Shown here one piece after another: positions 8,087-15,339 of a stretch of DNA of 64,000 nt; within the stretch, counting starts at the first letter, position 1, and each line of letters opens with the position of its first letter. The stretch spans positions 62,001 through 126,000 of the forward strand of contig JANWVO010000027.1 of assembly GCA_025056865.1 (NCBI GenBank), read 5' to 3'. The position numbers were made by a program, and so were the translations under genes. The notes under the pieces are model-generated. The model saw only the letters and a program-made list of their open reading frames with translations, was not told the origin of the DNA and did not search any database. The DNA is from Bryobacteraceae bacterium. Its GTDB lineage: Bacteria; Acidobacteriota; Terriglobia; Bryobacterales; Bryobacteraceae.

Positions 8087-9619
8087 TTAGAGAACCGGGC
8101 CGATCCGCCAGGGCACGAATTCGCGGTGGCCGTGCCGCTCGCTGGCCGTGCGCCGGCCCGAGGCGACCTCGAGCACGAAATCGAAGATGCGCCGTCCGAT
8201 CTCCTCCACCGCCGCCGTCCCGTCGGCAATGGGGCCCGCGTCGAGGTCGATGTTGGCGCGCATCCGCGAAAAAAGGGCCGAGTTGGAGCTGATCTTGATC
8301 ACCGGCACCGTCGGAAAACCGATGGCCGAACCGCGCCCGGTGGTGAAGGCGATGACGTTGACGCCGCCGGCAGCGAGGCCGGCCAGAGACGCCGGGTCGT
8401 AGCCCGGCGTGTTCATGAAGACGAGGCCCGGCCCGCGCACGCGCTCGCCGTAGTCGGCCACCTCCATCAGCGGCAGCGTGCCGCCCTTGGCCACGGCGCC
8501 CAGCGATTTTTCGAGGATGTTGGTGAGCCCGCCTTCCTTGTTGCCGGGCGACGGGTTGTCGTCGAACGAGCCGCCGAAGCGGGCCAGATACTGCCGGTAG
8601 GATGCGACCATCGCAAGCAGCTTTTCGGCGACGTCGCGCGAGCGGGCGCGCTCCACGAGCAGGTGCTCGGCGCCGAAGATCTCCGGCGTTTCGGCCAGCA
8701 CCGCGGTGGCGCGGATGCGCGCCAGCAGGTCCGAGCAGACCCCGAGCGCGGGATTGGCGGTGATGCCCGAGAAGGAGTCCGACCCGCCGCAGTTCAGGCC
8801 GAGCACGATCTTCGAGGCGGGCACCTCGACGCGCCGCAGGGCGGCGAGCCGCTCGATGTGGCGCTCGACGGCGCGGATGCCCGCCTCCACGGTCGCCGGC
8901 GTGCCGCCCGTCTCCTGCAATGTGAAACCCTCGAGCAGCTCGCGGGGCAGCTCGGCGAGGTAGCGGCCGATCTGGTTGATCTCGCAGCCAAGGCCGATCA
9001 GCACGGCTCCGCCGACGTTCGGGTGGTCGATGACGCCGCGCAGCACGCGGTGGAGCTGCTCGGTGTCCGGTCCGATCGAGTGGCCGCAGCCGTCGGCATG
9101 CGGGAAGGCGGCGACGCCGTCGACGTTTTCCGGTAGCGGGCGTCCGCGGAAGTGGTCGGCCACGAGCTGCGCCACGTGCGAGGCGCAGTTGGAAGCCGCC
9201 GCCACGGCGATGTAGTTGCGGGTGCCGGCGCGGCCGTCGGCGCGCGGGTATCCGAGAAAGACGGGGATTTCGTCGGGGGGCGGCGGCAGCGTGCGCTCCT
9301 GTTCGGGGAAGCGGTACTGGCGCGAGCCTTCTTCGAAGGAAAGGTTGTGGACGTGGACGTGCTCGCCCGGAGCGATGGGCGCGGTGGCCCGGCCAATGAC
9401 CTGGCCGTAACGCCGGACGTTCTCCCCGGGCGCGAGCGCGCGGAGCGCCACCTTGTGGCCGGCTGGCACGGGCTGGCGGACGGCGATCTCGAGGCCGCGC
9501 ACCGCGATGCGCTGGCCGGGTTCGAGCGGGGCGCGGGCGATGCCGACGTCATCCGACGGGTGGAGAAGAATGACGCGGTTGGCCGGCGTGGCCGCCGGCT
9601 GGATTTCAGGCACAATCAC
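8087..9619 (-). CDS. uxaA: Altronate dehydratase (UxaA/GarD family)
   Basis: 510 residues from GTG 9619, which is preceded by GGAGA at good spacing. An upstream extension is open but overlaps the divergent gene and looks non-coding. An N-terminal SAF domain (about residues 10-90, with APGENV and HVHNL) is followed by the dehydratase domain with GYPRADGRAGTRNY, HADGCGHSIG, GLNCGGSDSFSG and GNKEGGLTNILEKSLG. The family dehydrates D-altronate to 2-keto-3-deoxygluconate; galactarate and other sugar-acid dehydratases share the fold, so substrate is likely rather than certain. It is the first gene of the kduD operon. Confidence 0.87.
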   Translation of the reverse strand: MIVPEIQPAATPANRVILLHPSDDVGIARAPLEPGQRIAVRGLEIAVRQPVPAGHKVALRALAPGENVRRYGQVIGRATAPIAPGEHVHVHNLSFEEGSRQYRFPEQERTLPPPPDEIPVFLGYPRADGRAGTRNYIAVAAASNCASHVAQLVADHFRGRPLPENVDGVAAFPHADGCGHSIGPDTEQLHRVLRGVIDHPNVGGAVLIGLGCEINQIGRYLAELPRELLEGFTLQETGGTPATVEAGIRAVERHIERLAALRRVEVPASKIVLGLNCGGSDSFSGITANPALGVCSDLLARIRATAVLAETPEIFGAEHLLVERARSRDVAEKLLAMVASYRQYLARFGGSFDDNPSPGNKEGGLTNILEKSLGAVAKGGTLPLMEVADYGERVRGPGLVFMNTPGYDPASLAGLAAGGVNVIAFTTGRGSAIGFPTVPVIKISSNSALFSRMRANIDLDAGPIADGTAAVEEIGRRIFDFVLEVASGRRTASERHGHREFVPWRIGPVL

Positions 9620-9654
9620 GGGCGATCTCCGCTGCGGGGCAGGGCCTTGCCCTG

Positions 9655-9683
9655 ATTCTTTCACGGGCGCGGCGGCGAGACAA
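9655..9683 (-). promoter_or_regulatory. Predicted sigma-70-type promoter for uxaA-kduD
   Basis: On the minus strand TTGTCT (9683-9678) is followed after 17 bases by AAGAAT (9660-9655). Transcription would start near 9648, about 30 bases before GTG 9619. Each box matches consensus at four positions, so support is moderate. Confidence 0.35.
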
Positions 9684-9749
9684 CTCTCCGCAGCGCCGAT
9701 TTTGGCTGAGAACTTCGCACGCCTGCGGACACCAATTTCACAGACGGCG

Positions 9750-10220
9750 ATGCGAGCCCTGCTGGCATTGGCGGTAGCGGCCCTCTGGGCAGGGGCAGGA
9801 GCGCGCCCGGCGGCGGCCGCCGATGCGGGCGCCGCGGCCGAGTACGTGGGCGGGACGCTGGCCTCGATGGAGGCGGGTCTGCGCGGACGGCTGTCGGCGG
9901 CAGATCCCGTGTCGCTGGTGTTTGCCACGAAGCGGAGCGCGCTGCGGATCCCCTATGAGCGGATCAACCTGCTCGAGTACGGCCAGAGAGTGGACCGGAG
10001 GCTGCTGGAGGCGATCCTGATTTCGCCGCTGCTGATCCTCAGCAAGAAACGGGCGCACTTCCTCGCCATCGGCTACCAGAACGAGGACGGCCGGCAGGAG
10101 GCCGTGCTGCTGCGCGTGGACAAAAACGCGATTCGCGCGGTGCTGGTCAGCTTGGAGGCCCGCACGGGGCTGCGCGTCACCTACATGGACGAAGAGGCCA
10201 GAAAGGCGGGCAAGGGATGA
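9750..10220 (+). CDS. Small secreted protein of unknown function, PH-like C-terminal half
   Basis: 156 residues with a signal peptide (MRALLALAVAALWAGAGA, cleavage near the AAA run). The mature part alternates short strands, as in FATKRSALRIPYERINLLEY and AHFLAIGYQNEDG...EAVLLRV, and ends with a helix, KNAIRAVLVSLEARTGLRV. This pattern recalls a bacterial PH-like domain, a guess from strand spacing and not a recognised family match. The stop overlaps the start of the next gene (ATGA), so the two products are probably made together. It is divergent from uxaA. Confidence 0.6.
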   Translation: MRALLALAVAALWAGAGARPAAAADAGAAAEYVGGTLASMEAGLRGRLSAADPVSLVFATKRSALRIPYERINLLEYGQRVDRRLLEAILISPLLILSKKRAHFLAIGYQNEDGRQEAVLLRVDKNAIRAVLVSLEARTGLRVTYMDEEARKAGKG

Positions 10221-10804
10221 GGACTGGCACGCTGCTGCTGCTGTGGCTGGCTGCCACGCCGCCAGAAACTCCCGAAGAGGACCTCGGGGCGCGCCTCGCG
10301 CAGGTGAAGCGCCTTTATGTGGACCGCTTCGGCGGCGGCGAAGGCGCGGCGCAGATCCGGGACATGGTGATCGCCAGCCTGCAACGGACCGGCCTGTTCG
10401 TCATTACCGAGAACCCGGACCGGGCCGATGCGGTGCTGCGGGGCTCGGCCGAGGATCTCGTCTATACGGACATATTCCAGTCAGGCGAGGCCGTCGGCGC
10501 CCGCACGAATGCTGCGGGCGGGCGCGGTTCGACGGTCAGGAACAGGGTGTACGGGGCTCTCGGCGCGGGCGTCAACGAAAGCGAGAACGTGCGGATCCAG
10601 GAGAGGAAGCACGAGGCCTCGGCGAGCGTGCGGATCGTGGCGCGCGACGGAGACGTCCTGTGGTCGACGACGCAGGAAAGCCAGGGGGGGAAGTTCCGCT
10701 CGGCCAGCGCCGACGTGGCCGAGAAGATCACCCGGCAGCTCCTGGCGGATCTGGAACGGTGGAAGAGGCCCGCAGCCCGGGCAGCGCCTGCGGGGGGGCC
10801 ATGA
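10217..10804 (+). CDS. Secreted protein of unknown function, CsgG/lipoprotein-like fold suspected
   Basis: 195 residues, with a short hydrophobic N-terminus (MRTGTLLLLWLAA). The core has the order strand (VKRLYVDRF), helix (AAQIRDMVIASLQRTG), strand (LFVITENPDRADAVLRGSAE), then a region rich in polar residues and a second alpha/beta unit (EASASVRIVARDGDVLWSTT). This resembles periplasmic proteins related to CsgG or TolB N-terminal domains, where a named component is tested for low-copy 'F...R' lineages, but I cannot name the family. It is coupled to the upstream gene by a 4-base overlap. Both may act at the cell envelope. Confidence 0.6.
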   Translation: MRTGTLLLLWLAATPPETPEEDLGARLAQVKRLYVDRFGGGEGAAQIRDMVIASLQRTGLFVITENPDRADAVLRGSAEDLVYTDIFQSGEAVGARTNAAGGRGSTVRNRVYGALGAGVNESENVRIQERKHEASASVRIVARDGDVLWSTTQESQGGKFRSASADVAEKITRQLLADLERWKRPAARAAPAGGP

Positions 10805-10836
10805 GAGCCGCGGCGGGTCGAAACGCTCCCTCGGGG

Positions 10837-10866
10837 CCGGATTGCCCCCAAATAGGGCAAATCCGG
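10837..10866. promoter_or_regulatory. Imperfect inverted repeat downstream of the secreted-protein pair
   Basis: CCGGATTGCCC and GGGCAAATCCGG pair over 11 bases with one bulged base around a 7-base loop. There is no following T-run. It could end transcription of the upstream pair or serve as an operator before the HTH gene. A related TTGGGGGC element at about 10874-10881 is complementary to part of the left arm. Confidence 0.35.
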
Positions 10867-10918
10867 TCTCGCCATTGGGGGCGTGGCTGGTATAGGATAG
10901 GAGCCACGGGAGACGGGT

Positions 10919-11254
10919 GTGCCCACAGGCCGCGAACAGCTCGGGACAAGGCAGGAGCCAGACAGGCTTCCGCTGCGCGAACACCGCCTGCGAGCGCGGG
11001 TTTCTATGGAAGACATCATGAGCCGGACCAAGCTCAGCCGGCGCTTCCTGGAAGCGATCGAGAACGGGCGGTACGAAGAGCTGCCGGGCGGGGTGTTCAC
11101 GGTCAGCTACATCCGTCAGTATGCGGAAGCCATCGGCTACGATGCGGACCTGATTCTCGAGCACTGCCGGCGGTCGAGTGGCGAGGCCGAGGAGCGGCGT
11201 CCGGTGGCGAAGGCGCAGCCGCCGCGCTGGATCCGCTTCTTTCAGTCCGTCTGA
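10919..11254 (+). CDS. Small RodZ-like helix-turn-helix protein
   Basis: 111 residues from GTG 10919. The segment VSMEDIMSRTKLSRRFLEAI then NGRYEELPGGVFTVSYIRQY, followed by a GYDADLILEHCRR helix, closely resembles the HTH_25 domain at the N-terminus of RodZ and related envelope regulators. In RodZ this domain contacts MreB. Unlike RodZ there is no transmembrane segment or periplasmic domain: the protein ends about 35 residues after the domain. The first 22 residues are Arg-rich and poorly conserved, so the start may lie further in. It sits just upstream of the flagellar genes but has its own gap of about 100 bp before flgM. Confidence 0.7.
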   Translation: MPTGREQLGTRQEPDRLPLREHRLRARVSMEDIMSRTKLSRRFLEAIENGRYEELPGGVFTVSYIRQYAEAIGYDADLILEHCRRSSGEAEERRPVAKAQPPRWIRFFQSV

Positions 11255-11276
11255 GGCCCGGGCGCGCGATTTCCCT

Positions 11277-11303
11277 CAAAGTTCTTGCCGGCCCGTCCGA
11301 TAA
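11277..11303 (+). promoter_or_regulatory. Predicted sigma-28 (FliA) promoter for flgM-flgL
   Basis: CAAAGTTC, 11 bases, then TCCGATAA matches the enteric sigma-28 consensus TAAAGTTT-N11-GCCGATAA at 13 of 16 positions with exact spacing. The transcript would start near 11310, about 48 bases before the flgM ATG. FlgM inhibits FliA in well-studied bacteria, so a FliA promoter here would close a feedback loop. Confidence 0.6.
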
Positions 11304-11357
11304 GCGAAGGGAGGCGCAGTGTCGGCTCCCGCGGGGGGCTGGCCTGCGGAAGCAATT

Positions 11358-11672
11358 ATGAAAATCGACGACCGGAACACGGTGAACGTCAATCCGGCTG
11401 ACATTGCCCGGGCGCAGGCGCCGGAGGCGGTGCAGCCGCAAACGGGGGCGCAGGAGGCGAGGCGGACGGAAGGGGTGCCGGGCGACCGGGTCGCCCTGTC
11501 GGATCTGTCGGCGAAGATCCGGGAGCTCGTGTCTGGCTCGCCGGCGCGGGAAGCGCGGATTGCGGAGCTGGCGGCGCAGTTTGAGGCAGGCCGCTACGAG
11601 CCGGATCCGGGGGCCGTGGCCGATGCGATGATCGCGGAGGCCGAGATGGGGGCAGGGGATGAGGGATTCTGA
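11358..11672 (+). CDS. flgM: Anti-sigma-28 factor FlgM
   Basis: 104 residues from ATG 11358, preceded by GGAAG. Upstream in-frame ATG 11319 would add a poorly conserved tail. The disordered N-terminal half with VNVNPAD is followed by the sigma-binding region DRVALSDLSAKIRELV and the helical end RIAELAAQFEAGRYEPDPGA, the usual FlgM layout of 90-105 residues. FlgM holds FliA inactive until the hook is complete and is then exported. The gene heads a flgM, flgN-like, flgK, flgL cluster and overlaps its neighbour by 14 bp. Confidence 0.85.
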   Translation: MKIDDRNTVNVNPADIARAQAPEAVQPQTGAQEARRTEGVPGDRVALSDLSAKIRELVSGSPAREARIAELAAQFEAGRYEPDPGAVADAMIAEAEMGAGDEGF

Positions 11673-12036
11673 CGCCGCGCCGGACCGGGCGCCGGCCGTC
11701 GCGCTGGCAGCCCGGATGGAGGAGGCGGCCGCCGCGGCGCGCGAAGCGGCGCCCGATCCGTGCCGCGCCGGCGCGCTGCTGGAAGCGCTGATGGAGATGG
11801 GCGGCTGCCTCGAGCAGGCCGAGCGGATGCTGCGCGGCGGCGGAGCGGAAGCGGCCGCGGTTCTCGGGCCCGTCCTGCGGCAATGGCAGCCGGAACTGCG
11901 GCGGCTGGCGGCGCTGGCCGGCGGCGCGCTCGAGCTGGCTGGCGGCTGGAACCGGGCGGCGGGGTTCGCGGCCGGATATGGGGAGGCCGCTCCGGCAGCG
12001 GGCCGGACGGCGGTGCGGGTGGACGAGACGGCCTGA
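11659..12036 (+). CDS. FlgN-like flagellar chaperone (assigned mainly by position)
   Basis: 125 residues, Ala-rich and helical throughout (ARMEEAAAAAREAA, ALLEALMEMGGCLEQAERML, LRQWQPELRRLAALAGGALE). There is no signal peptide or membrane segment. Its position between flgM and flgK, where FlgN lies in enteric and many other bacteria, together with size and helical content, suggest the export chaperone for FlgK and FlgL. No sequence motif proves this. It starts inside flgM and ends 11 bases before flgK. Confidence 0.5.
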   Translation: MRDSDAAPDRAPAVALAARMEEAAAAAREAAPDPCRAGALLEALMEMGGCLEQAERMLRGGGAEAAAVLGPVLRQWQPELRRLAALAGGALELAGGWNRAAGFAAGYGEAAPAAGRTAVRVDETA

Positions 12037-12047
12037 GGGGGGGCGCC

Positions 12048-13412
12048 GTGGGCAACCTGTTCGTATCGTTGCGCAATGCCGCTGGAGCGCTGAAGGTCTT
12101 CGAACGGGGGGCGGGCGTGGTGCAGTCGAACGTCGCCAACGCCTCGACCCCCGGCTATGCCAAGCAGGTCCAGGTGCTCACCGCCATGCCGATGGATCTG
12201 GACCGCGGACTGCCCGGAGGCGTGGCCTCCGGCGGGACGCTCGACCTGCGCAACGCCTACGCAGAAGCCACGGTGCGGCAGCGCGCCACCGCATCCGGAT
12301 ACGCCGACGAGCGGCGGGCGCAGCTCGAGCAGCTTGAGCCGCTCTATGACATCGGCAAGGACTCTGGCCTTGGCGGCGCCATCAACCGCTTCTTCCAGTC
12401 TTTTGCCGCGCTGACCGTGGCTCCCAATGACCTGGCCGCGCGTCAGGTGGTGCTGGACCGCGCCGACTCGCTGGCCCGCTCCTTCCAGTCCATGGCCTCC
12501 GGCATTGTGCAAGCGCAGCGCTCGGCCGAGCAGGCGCTCACGGCCCGCGTGGGCGAACTCAACCAGAAGCTGGAGGAAATCGTCGCCATCAACCGGATCT
12601 TCCGCGAGGACTTCCGCGCCCAGAACGACCCGGGACTCCAGGCGCGTCTGCACAACCTCCTCGAGGACGTCAGCCAACTGGCCGGCGTCAGTGTGCTGAA
12701 GCGGGAAGACGGCAGCGTGGCGCTCTACCTCGGCGGGCAGACGCTGCTGACGAGCGGCGACCGGACCTACCCGCTCACCGTGGATCTGAGCAACCCGGCG
12801 GGCGCCGAGATCCGAGACGCGGAGGGCAATCCCGTAGCGGCCCAGTTTTCCGGAGGCCGCATCCAGGCCCTGCTCGAAATGCGGAACTCGATCCTGCCGC
12901 AGCGGATGGCGGAGCTCGACGAGCTGGCCCGGACCCTGGCCGACGACGTCAACGCCCTGCTGGCCGGCGGCGTCGACATGGACGGCAATCCGCCTTCGCA
13001 GGGGCTGTTTGCCTACAACAGCGCCCTCGGCGTCGCCCGCACGCTCGCCCGCACGACGATGACCGCCCGCGAGCTGCCCGCCGCGGATCCCTCCGCTCCG
13101 GGCGGCAACGGCGTGGCCGTCCGGGTGGCCGAGCTGGCCCAGCAGCGCCGCATCCAGGGTTACAACTTCGTGCAGTTCTATGCCGTGCAGGCTTCCGGCG
13201 TCGGGCGGCAGGTGGCCGAAGCGCGCGAATCGGCCTCCGTTTCGCGGCAGCTCGAATTGCAGGCGCGCCAGTTCCGCGAGGAGATCCAGCGCGTGAACCT
13301 CGACGAGGAGGCGGTGATGCTGATGCAGTTTCAGCGGGCCTATGAGGCCGCCGCCCAGATGATCCGCGTGCTCGACGAAATGACTCAAACCCTGCTGGGC
13401 CTGATCCGTTAA
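12048..13412 (+). CDS. flgK: Flagellar hook-associated protein FlgK
   Basis: 454 residues from GTG 12048, preceded by a G-rich ribosome site; the open frame extends upstream but only from here matches the family. The N-terminus (GNLFVSLRNAAGALKVFERG, then VVQSNVANASTPGYAKQ) carries the NxANxxTPGY signature of rod-hook proteins. The C-terminus (NLDEEAVMLMQFQRAYEAAA then MIRVLDEM) is the matching coiled-coil end. It is about 90 residues shorter than Salmonella FlgK, mostly in the variable middle. FlgK forms the first junction ring between hook and filament. Confidence 0.9.
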   Translation: MGNLFVSLRNAAGALKVFERGAGVVQSNVANASTPGYAKQVQVLTAMPMDLDRGLPGGVASGGTLDLRNAYAEATVRQRATASGYADERRAQLEQLEPLYDIGKDSGLGGAINRFFQSFAALTVAPNDLAARQVVLDRADSLARSFQSMASGIVQAQRSAEQALTARVGELNQKLEEIVAINRIFREDFRAQNDPGLQARLHNLLEDVSQLAGVSVLKREDGSVALYLGGQTLLTSGDRTYPLTVDLSNPAGAEIRDAEGNPVAAQFSGGRIQALLEMRNSILPQRMAELDELARTLADDVNALLAGGVDMDGNPPSQGLFAYNSALGVARTLARTTMTARELPAADPSAPGGNGVAVRVAELAQQRRIQGYNFVQFYAVQASGVGRQVAEARESASVSRQLELQARQFREEIQRVNLDEEAVMLMQFQRAYEAAAQMIRVLDEMTQTLLGLIR

Positions 13413-13429
13413 GGAAAGGGGGGGCGACG

Positions 13430-14335
13430 ATGATCCGCTCGCTGGATGCTGCTTCCAACCGGTTCCTTGATGGACTTCGCGACCTGAACCGCCGCATGGA
13501 GCGGGCACAACGGGAAGTGGCTGGCGGCAAGCGCGTCGCCACGCCCTCTGACGCGCCCGATCAGGTCGTCAGCCTGATGAGCGCCAAGGCGGATCTGGCG
13601 CGGCTGGAACAGATCCAGGCCAACCTGGGGCGCTTCAAGACCGAAGTCGATGGCGCGGAAGGCGTGCTCCAGCAGGCGGTGAAACTCTTCGACCGCGTCC
13701 GCACCCTTGGCATGACCGGCGCCAGCGGCATCCAGACGGAGACCACCCGCCGCGGCATCGCCGATGAGATCCAGAGCCTGATCGAGCGGATGGTGGGCAT
13801 CGCCAACACGCAGGTCGACGGCCGCTACGTCTTTGCCGGCGATGCCGACCAGACGCCTCCCTTCCGCCTCGACTGGACCGCCACGCCGCCGTGGGGCGCC
13901 TACCAGGGCGCGGCCGCCACGCGCGAGGCCATCCATCCCACAGGCGTCACCTTCCGCGTCTCTCTGGACGCCGAATGGATCTTTGCCAACCCGGATCCTG
14001 CGCTGAACGTCCTCGCCGGCATGGAGGCTCTGCGCCAGGCGCTCCTGTCGGGCGACGAGCAGGCCATGCGCGACGCGCTGGCCCCACTCGGCAACCTGGC
14101 CGCGCACCTCAATGCCGCACTGATGTTCTACGGCAATGTGCAGACCCAGATCGCCGAGGGCCTTGAGACCGCTTCCGCCATGAAGCTCCGGCTGCAAACG
14201 CAGGCTGCCTCCATCGAAGACGCCGACCTGACCGAGTCCATTGTCGAGCTCCAACAGGTGCGCTTCACACAGGAGGCCGCCCTTCAGGTCCGCGCCGCCG
14301 TTCCGCGCCGCACCCTGTTCGACTACCTCGCCTGA
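13430..14335 (+). CDS. flgL: Flagellar hook-associated protein FlgL
   Basis: 301 residues starting 17 bases after flgK. The N-terminal helix pair (NRRMERAQREVAGGKRV then PSDAPDQVVSLMSAKADLAR) and the C-terminal one (LTESIVELQQVRFTQEAALQ) are the flagellin-like D0/D1 arms, and VDGRYVFAGDADQTPPF is a known FlgL motif. Length is normal (Salmonella 317). It forms the second junction ring on which flagellin assembles. No flagellin or other flagellar genes lie in this window. Confidence 0.9.
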   Translation: MIRSLDAASNRFLDGLRDLNRRMERAQREVAGGKRVATPSDAPDQVVSLMSAKADLARLEQIQANLGRFKTEVDGAEGVLQQAVKLFDRVRTLGMTGASGIQTETTRRGIADEIQSLIERMVGIANTQVDGRYVFAGDADQTPPFRLDWTATPPWGAYQGAAATREAIHPTGVTFRVSLDAEWIFANPDPALNVLAGMEALRQALLSGDEQAMRDALAPLGNLAAHLNAALMFYGNVQTQIAEGLETASAMKLRLQTQAASIEDADLTESIVELQQVRFTQEAALQVRAAVPRRTLFDYLA

Positions 14336-14463
14336 AACGCTTCGCCCGCGGGCGGACGCCACGGGCACCGGGCGCGCCCGAGGGCGGCCCAGGGGAGCAC
14401 ATCCTTCTCCACGGCGCTTCCGCCCGCACGCACGCGTGCAGGCCGGCCCTGCCAGGGTGCCGG

Positions 14464-15327
14464 ATGCGATGGCACCGCATGCTCCGATCCAGGGGCAGAT
14501 CTGGCCGCGGTCTGATTTACCATGAAAGAGATCCCGGGAGGCTCGCCATCGTCAAAGCGTGCGTGCTCGCTTCGTCGAGCGCTGGCAATTCGATCTTCCT
14601 CGCAACGGAAAAGACGCGGGTTCTCGTCGACGCCGGCATCAACCGCAAGGAAACCTTTGCCCGGCTGGCCGCCATCGGCGAGGATCCCGGGCGGCTCGAT
14701 GCCATTTTCATTACGCACGAGCACACGGACCACATCAGCGGATTGCCAGTGATCAGCCGGGCGCTCGGCGGGCGCGTTCCGGTCTTCGCCACGCATGGCA
14801 CCGCGCCCCTGCTCGATTGGGGCAACTCGCCCGCGCCGCCGGTGGAGACCTTTCAGGCGGGCGCCGCTTTCGACTTCCGCGATCTGCGGGTGCAGTCCTT
14901 CACGCTTCCGCATGACGCGACGGATCCGGTGGGCTATACTTTCACGGCGCAGGGAATCAAGATCGCCATCGCCACGGACCTGGGCTACCTGCCCGAGAGC
15001 GTCAAGTACCACCTGCGCGGGGCGCATTTTCTGCTGCTCGAGTCGAACCACCACCCCGAGCTTCTGAAAGTGGGTCCGTACCCCTGGCACCTGAAGCAGC
15101 GGATTCTCTCCCGCAACGGGCACCTTTCCAACGATGCGGCCTGCGAGTACATCGCCAGCGAGCTGCCCGGCGAGACCCAGTGGCTTGTGCTTGGCCACCT
15201 GAGCGAGCAGAACAACACGATCTGGGAAGCGGAGCTGTCCGCCCGCCAGGCGTTGCGGCGCCGGGGCTTGGAACCCCGCCTTGTCGTCGTCGAGCCGCGG
15301 CGGCAATCCGAAGTTTTTCTTTTGTAG
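14464..15327 (+). CDS. MBL-fold metallo-hydrolase, YycJ/WalJ-like
   Basis: Up to 287 residues. The metal site HEHTDH is near residue 96 from the upstream ATG, with later His and Asp in LPHDATD, ATDLGY, ESNHH and GHLSEQN, all typical of the YycJ branch of metallo-beta-lactamase-fold nucleases. Homology begins at VKACVLASSSAGNS. The best-placed ribosome site (GGGAGG, 14536-14541) points to an ATC codon at 14548, not to the ATGs at 14464 or 14479, so the true start may be non-standard or upstream. Thirteen bases separate it from purB, with which it is probably co-transcribed. Confidence 0.8.
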   Translation: MRWHRMLRSRGRSGRGLIYHERDPGRLAIVKACVLASSSAGNSIFLATEKTRVLVDAGINRKETFARLAAIGEDPGRLDAIFITHEHTDHISGLPVISRALGGRVPVFATHGTAPLLDWGNSPAPPVETFQAGAAFDFRDLRVQSFTLPHDATDPVGYTFTAQGIKIAIATDLGYLPESVKYHLRGAHFLLLESNHHPELLKVGPYPWHLKQRILSRNGHLSNDAACEYIASELPGETQWLVLGHLSEQNNTIWEAELSARQALRRRGLEPRLVVVEPRRQSEVFLL

Positions 15328-15339
15328 AAAGAGCTGGTC

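Noticed and set aside
8087-9928. A longer uxaA starting at 9928
   Set aside because: The extra 103 residues are low-complexity, would overlap the divergent secreted gene, and GTG 9619 has a good ribosome site and correct family length.
11103-13508. An 801-codon minus-strand open frame across the flagellar genes
   Set aside because: It is the shadow of flgM, flgN-like and flgK, which have clear family signatures.
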